A stretch of DNA of 8,454 bases, taken from the NCBI GenBank assembly GCA_023443925.1, contig JAEZSL010000373.1, positions 1-8,454 of the forward strand, given 5' to 3'. Position 1 is the first letter of the stretch; each line of letters starts with the position of its first letter. This document shows, piece by piece, positions 5,641 through 8,454 of the stretch. Position numbers and translations under genes: made by a program. Source of the stretch: Bacillota bacterium (GTDB lineage: Bacteria > Bacillota_A > Clostridia > Lachnospirales > Lachnospiraceae). The notes beneath the pieces are model-generated. The model was not told the DNA's origin. It ran no database searches and was given only the letters and a program-made list of their open reading frames with translations.

Positions 5641-5981
5641 TAAAGAGGTAACGATTATCGAAAGGTAATACGGAACATGCACTGTGTTTACCGGCTGCGA
5701 ACCAGCAGGGTAAGGTCCCTGGAATGCCGGCACGATGCACTTGACCGATTCGCACCTAGCAGAGCAAAATCGAAATAATGCTTTCAGAGTCCTCGTTGTC
5801 AGGTGGATATGGTATCGTATGTGTTTACTCTGGGTAGAGGGAAATTTTAGTGGTAAATGTTAGTAAGATATTATATAATTGTATTTAAAGACGGAAGCCC
5901 TATTATGTGTAAAGTAGTAAGCTGATAATGTGTTTAAATATAATTAGGCTATTACGAGAACAGGAGAAGGAAGGTCGTTAT
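5641..5981 (+). other. Gene-free region between intron relic and acyltransferase gene
   Basis: No convincing gene is seen. The left part contains a nested hairpin: CCGGC at 5691-5695 pairs with GCCGG at 5726-5730, enclosing CAGGG(TAAGGT)CCCTG at 5706-5721. The heptamer ATGCACT is directly repeated at 5677-5683 and 5735-5741, flanking that structure. This could be a degenerate later intron domain (III/IV) or unrelated. From about 5760 onward the sequence becomes AT-rich and featureless until the promoter-like TATAAT at 5874-5879. Confidence 0.4.
5851..5879 (+). promoter_or_regulatory. Possible promoter of the acyltransferase gene
   Basis: A perfect TATAAT at 5874-5879 lies about 100 bases before the chosen start. 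The best -35 at 17-bp spacing is TGGTAA (5851-5856), which matches the consensus poorly. The call rests on the -10 box and on the need for a promoter downstream of the preceding operon's terminator. Confidence 0.3.
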
Positions 5982-6893
5982 ATGGATAGCAAACAGGATT
6001 TTGTAAAATACATGATGGAAAATATTAAGTTTCCACAGGAAGCTTTGGAGGTATTCTTAAGCTTATGCAGGCAGATTGAAACCCAAAAACATAACCGCGA
6101 GAAATTTATGGAACTGGCTGACAGGTATATGAGAGGGGAAACGGATTCAGTTTATGAAGAGCTGGATGTTTTGGCGGAAACAATGAAGATCCATAGTTAT
6201 ACGCTGTCAATGCTGCTGCTTCTGTGGTGCGGGGAAGAACTGCTTGTTAAATACAGAGGAGAAGAAATACCGGACGAGATATATTGGGATACTGTGTACG
6301 ATCTTAATTATAAATTAATGGAGTGTTATCAGGTTTACGGTATTTGGGGAACCTTTGTAAGATCCTGGTATCCTGGTTTTTATCAGATGACCCGGTTTGC
6401 CCTGGGACGTATGCAGTATGAATACTCTGATTTTAAGCTGGAGGAGCATGAGGCCGGCAGTAATCTTGTGAAAAAAGGTGATAGAGTTATTAATATGCAC
6501 ATTCCTTCAAGCGGCTCATTTTCCTGGGAAAAGCGCCTGGATTCCTATAAACGGGCTTATGAATTTTATAAGGATGATTTTGGCGGTAAACCGATACCTA
6601 TGGTTTGTGATTCCTGGCTGTTATATCCGGAACACAGGGAATTTCTGCCGGAACATTTAAATATCCGAAGTTTTATGGAGGATTTTACTTATATTGAAGG
6701 TACCACAGAAGATAAATTTGAAAATGCCTGGAGAGTATTCGGAAAAGACAGTGAAAAGGCACCAAATGAATTGCCCCGGGAAACTTCTTTACAAAATGCT
6801 TATGCCAATCATCTGCTGGCAGGGGGTAAAACGGGCAGCGGTTATGGTATATTCTTTTTTGACGGAGAGAAGATTTTAAGGATTAAGAAATAA
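5982..6893 (+). CDS. Probable GNAT-like acyltransferase (NAT_N/GNAT_C domains)
   Basis: This 303-residue cytoplasmic protein has no signal peptide or membrane segment. The N-terminal half (about 1-150) is mostly helical, with ETMKIHSYTLSMLLLLWCGEELL and a Tyr/Trp-rich stretch GIWGTFVRSWYPGFYQMTRFALGRMQYE (residues 120-147). The second half opens with GDRVINMHIPSSGSFSWE (166-183) and continues through PMVCDSWLLYPEHREFLPE (206-224) to GYGIFFFDGEKI (287-298). The V-I-N-x-H-I-P-S-x-G and C-x-S-W-L-L-x-P motifs are ones I associate with the paired NAT_N and GNAT_C families of acyltransferase-domain proteins. The ATG at 5982 is preferred over the in-frame ATG at 5928 because GAAGG ends 7 bases before it. 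No neighbour shares its strand closely, so it is probably monocistronic and the context gives no substrate. The family call rests on recalled motifs, and the substrate is unknown. Confidence 0.65.
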   Translation: MDSKQDFVKYMMENIKFPQEALEVFLSLCRQIETQKHNREKFMELADRYMRGETDSVYEELDVLAETMKIHSYTLSMLLLLWCGEELLVKYRGEEIPDEIYWDTVYDLNYKLMECYQVYGIWGTFVRSWYPGFYQMTRFALGRMQYEYSDFKLEEHEAGSNLVKKGDRVINMHIPSSGSFSWEKRLDSYKRAYEFYKDDFGGKPIPMVCDSWLLYPEHREFLPEHLNIRSFMEDFTYIEGTTEDKFENAWRVFGKDSEKAPNELPRETSLQNAYANHLLAGGKTGSGYGIFFFDGEKILRIKK

Positions 6894-6916
6894 TAACAGG
6901 GCTGTTGAGAAAGAGG

Positions 6917-6957
6917 TTGTGAACCACAATTGACGGCTATAAGGCCGAGGAAATCGG
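6917..6957 (+). other. Compact hairpin element after the acyltransferase gene
   Basis: Three short stems are packed together: TTGTG(AAC)CACAA at 6917-6929, CGGC(TATAAG)GCCG at 6934-6947, and CCGA(GGAAA)TCGG at 6945-6957. The last two share bases and so exclude each other. This could be a small RNA structure, a mobile-element remnant or chance. It lacks a T tract and is not a terminator by itself. Confidence 0.3.
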
Positions 6958-6990
6958 TATAGGAAAAGTAAAATAAGGTATTGTAAACGA

Positions 6991-7031
6991 ACAACTCCCC
7001 GCAGCTTTTAACAGTAGCTGCGGGGTGTTGT
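6991..7031. terminator. Bidirectional terminator between convergent genes
   Basis: ACAACTCCCCGCAGCT at 6991-7006 pairs with AGCTGCGGGGTGTTGT at 7016-7031, a 16-position stem with a single T/T mismatch and a TTTAACAGT loop. It lies between the acyltransferase gene (+) and the isomerase gene (-). T tracts on both sides are weak (TGGTTTCAATT on the plus strand, TCGTTTAC on the minus strand), but stem strength and position favour a shared terminator. Confidence 0.75.
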
Positions 7032-7058
7032 GGTTTCAATTAGGGTAAGGTTCGGTAA

Positions 7059-7913
7059 TCAGGCTTCTATTATATAACGCCGTAAATTATTCAGACCAAT
7101 CGTAATGCCTTGAACCGGTTCTTCCATTCCTTCGAACTCGATAGCCACATAACCATCATATTTGGCATTTTTCAGGGCACGGATACAGTGCAGAACCGGA
7201 ACATTTCCGTGGCCGATAATGGCTCCACGTAAATAATTACCGCTTCTGGATCTGAAAAAGCCTTCACCCGGATCGGGAAGCATGGCCGATTTTACATGGA
7301 AATCCTTAGCGTGAGCATAAAACGCATAGGGTGCCAGCCTGCCAAAAGCTTTATCAGGTGCCTCGTCTGCGCATAAAAAATTGCCCATATCCGTAAGCAG
7401 TCCATAATTCTCATGATTTACTGCCTGATATAGTTTTTCCATCCGGTCACTGTCCTGACAGAAAAATCCGTGGTTTTCTACGGTGGTTCGGATTCCCTTA
7501 GCCGCAGCGTATATGGTAACTTCCCTGCAGGCATCGGCTATGACCGGCAGGATGGTATCAAAGGTTCTGCCGTCGCCGGTAGTAGCATCATGGCGGATCA
7601 GGTCAGTTCCCAATATTGCGGCGATGTCAACCATTGTCTTTACCCGTTCGATCTCAAGTTTGGTATCCCCTCCGCTGCCGGTTAAAAAGTCCGCACCAAA
7701 AGTGAAGCTGGATACAGGCATCGCAAGGCGTTTACATTCTTTTGATAAAACTGCGGCGTATTCCTCCTTGGATACACCCTCCGGTGCAAGAATATCTACA
7801 AATTCAATGGCATCAAAGCCGATATCCTTTGCTTTTTGGATACAGTCAAACTGTGTTATTTCTCCAGAGTATAACAATTTACCAAAGCTGTACGAACTGA
7901 CTGATAGTTTCAT
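7059..7913 (-). CDS. Sugar phosphate isomerase/epimerase (xylose isomerase-like TIM barrel)
   Basis: This 284-residue cytoplasmic protein is of normal length for the AP_endonuc_2 / xylose-isomerase-like family, divalent-metal enzymes that isomerise or epimerise sugars and related polyols. Barrel signatures in order are MKLSVSSYSFG (1-11), AKDIGFDAIEFVDI (28-41), TTVENHGFF (143-151) with Glu146, LLTDMGNFLCADE (172-184) with Asp175, YAHAKDFHVK (199-208) with His201, and GYVAIEFEGMEEP (254-266) with Glu259/Glu261. Glu146, Asp175, His201 and one of the last two glutamates would form the metal site. The start is set by GGGAGGG about 10 bases before the ATG on the minus strand. It lies downstream of a Gfo/Idh/MocA oxidoreductase gene on the same strand, a frequent pairing in inositol or uncommon-sugar breakdown. 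The exact substrate cannot be read from the sequence. Confidence 0.9.
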   Translation of the reverse strand: MKLSVSSYSFGKLLYSGEITQFDCIQKAKDIGFDAIEFVDILAPEGVSKEEYAAVLSKECKRLAMPVSSFTFGADFLTGSGGDTKLEIERVKTMVDIAAILGTDLIRHDATTGDGRTFDTILPVIADACREVTIYAAAKGIRTTVENHGFFCQDSDRMEKLYQAVNHENYGLLTDMGNFLCADEAPDKAFGRLAPYAFYAHAKDFHVKSAMLPDPGEGFFRSRSGNYLRGAIIGHGNVPVLHCIRALKNAKYDGYVAIEFEGMEEPVQGITIGLNNLRRYIIEA

Positions 7914-8150
7914 GTTCTGTGCCCTCCCTGTTGTATTAAAAGTAGAATCATATTTTCGGGTTTACATCTCGCTGTTGGAAACCTGCAAAGCTAAACCCTT
8001 AACTGTTTTGTGAATGTAAATCTTCGAATTAGTATATTAGAACCGCAGTTCTGTAATTAGAGAAATGATAACGGAAAACTCCAAGAAGGAGAAGTCCGTA
8101 TAGCCGCTCCATAACCGGTTGTATAAAAATATTGATCCATAACCGGCTAT
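7914..8150 (-). other. 237-bp spacer between oxidoreductase and isomerase genes
   Basis: No gene is seen. Read on the minus strand, the spacer starts with repeated CCGGTTAT units (complementary to ATAACCGG at 8111-8118 and 8139-8146), enclosed by ATAGCCG/CGGCTAT arms at 8100-8106 and 8144-8150. It then has an interrupted hairpin at 8071-8099 (ACGGA/TCCGT and CTCC/GGAG), which may terminate the oxidoreductase transcript. Nearer the isomerase gene, TTTACAT (7961-7967) and ATGTAAA (8014-8020) form an inverted pair 46 bases apart. No convincing -35/-10 promoter was found. The length suggests separate regulation rather than a tightly coupled operon. Confidence 0.4.
8071..8099 (-). terminator. Possible terminator of the Gfo/Idh/MocA gene
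   Basis: The arms ACGGA (8071-8075) and TCCGT (8095-8099) enclose a 3x3 internal loop and a second stem, CTCC (8079-8082) with GGAG (8088-8091), around AAGAA. On the minus strand it is followed by TTATCATTTCTC, a broken T-rich stretch. The internal loop makes it a weak terminator; it could instead be part of the isomerase leader. Confidence 0.35.
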
Positions 8151-8454
8151 TTATAGGGTTACCTCATGACCGCTGGCTGCCGATTCATAAATCGCATCCA
8201 GAATAGTCATAATATCGATACCGTCCTGGGCCGGTGAAATACAGGTTACGCCATCGGTTAAACAGGAAACAAAATGGTCGATTTCCCCTGCGAATAATCC
8301 GTCGAAGCTTAAGGAAGTCTGGGCATCTAAAGTAACATCTGCCAGATAATCATTGATTTCACTGTACAGTTCCAGTTCCGGGTCCAGTTTAGCCCCTCCC
8401 TTTGTACCAAAAAGTTCAATTTTTCCTTCATCTTTTTTGATATTCAGACTGAAA
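8151..8454 (-). CDS. Gfo/Idh/MocA-family oxidoreductase, C-terminal end (5' part beyond window)
   Basis: Reading the minus strand from the window edge gives about 101 in-frame residues ending at a TAA (8151-8153). The visible part matches the C-terminal substrate-binding domain of NAD(P)-dependent Gfo/Idh/MocA dehydrogenases: GKIELFGTKGGAKLDPELEL, then a GEIDHFVSCLTDG helix, and finally a QDGIDIMTILDAIYESAASG helix ending GHEVTL. The G-x-x-G-G-A beta turn and the Q-D-G/A-x-x-x-x-x-I-L-x-A-I-Y-E-S-A signature are highly typical. The N-terminal Rossmann domain, with the nucleotide-binding glycines and the catalytic lysine, lies outside the window. Members oxidise sugars, inositols or related polyols. 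The adjacent isomerase suggests a shared catabolic pathway, with substrate unknown. Confidence 0.92.
   Translation of the reverse strand, partial: FSLNIKKDEGKIELFGTKGGAKLDPELELYSEINDYLADVTLDAQTSLSFDGLFAGEIDHFVSCLTDGVTCISPAQDGIDIMTILDAIYESAASGHEVTL

Noticed and set aside
5299..5755. Minus-strand ORFs (67-83 residues) across the intron region
   Set aside because: They are antisense to a structured-RNA-like segment, with biased composition and no domain; typical chance frames in GC-richer ribozyme sequence.
5640..5930. Possible domain V/VI or intron 3' end
   Set aside because: I looked for a domain V-like hairpin with the AGC/GTT-type pairing and a bulged-A domain VI and found none, so no full intron is called.
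5928..5981. Upstream ATG for the acyltransferase gene
   Set aside because: The ATG at 5982 has a well-spaced GAAGG ribosome binding site; the extra 18 residues are not part of a recognisable domain.
7483..8013. 176-residue plus-strand ORF antisense to the isomerase gene
   Set aside because: The minus-strand frame has clear TIM-barrel motifs with metal ligands; the plus frame has no recognisable domain and is a shadow.

Overview
The window looks like a chromosomal stretch of a low-to-moderate GC Firmicute, most likely a Clostridia member related to Lachnospiraceae. Three things suggest this: a two-subunit-type iron-sulfur L-serine dehydratase, strong AGGAGG-like ribosome binding sites, and a PadR/HAAS/DUF4097/PspC envelope cassette. 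The assignment is inferred from gene content; no rRNA or other marker gene is present.

Layout, left to right. (1) Positions 1-767 hold the 3' part of an L-serine dehydratase alpha subunit gene (+), followed by a strong hairpin terminator and a decayed stretch that looks like the 5' part of a group IIC intron. (2) Positions 1074-2612 encode a lipoprotein with an S41-type serine peptidase domain. Its predicted promoter is covered by a perfect 8+1+8 palindrome. (3) Positions 2775-5293 are a tightly packed four-gene unit: a PadR regulator, a HAAS/DUF1700 membrane protein, a DUF4097 beta-repeat membrane-anchored protein and a PspC-domain protein. It is preceded by a near-consensus promoter and closed by a hairpin. 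(4) Directly after that hairpin, from 5352, is the 5' portion of a group IIC intron ribozyme with no reverse-transcriptase ORF and no visible 3' domains. (5) Positions 5982-6893 encode a probable GNAT-like acyltransferase (NAT_N/GNAT_C type). (6) A convergent terminator separates it from two minus-strand sugar genes: a xylose-isomerase-like TIM-barrel isomerase/epimerase (7059-7913) and the C-terminal end of a Gfo/Idh/MocA oxidoreductase (8151-8454, cut by the window edge).

How the parts work together. The PadR-to-PspC genes abut or overlap (0-bp gap, 4-bp overlap, then a 39-bp gap) and very probably form one operon for cell-envelope sensing or stress response. PadR would act as the local repressor, the HAAS protein as its membrane-linked partner and the DUF4097 protein as an extracytoplasmic element. 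The isomerase and the oxidoreductase share a strand and are a common pairing in inositol or rare-sugar catabolism. The two intron-like segments each lie just behind a terminator-type hairpin, which matches the known target preference of group IIC introns.

I found no CRISPR array, tRNA, rRNA, transposase or phage gene. The most unusual items are the two terminator-associated intron relics, the cysteine-bearing CGIG repeat ladder in the DUF4097 protein, and the compact envelope cassette. None of these can be called a new system from sequence reading alone.
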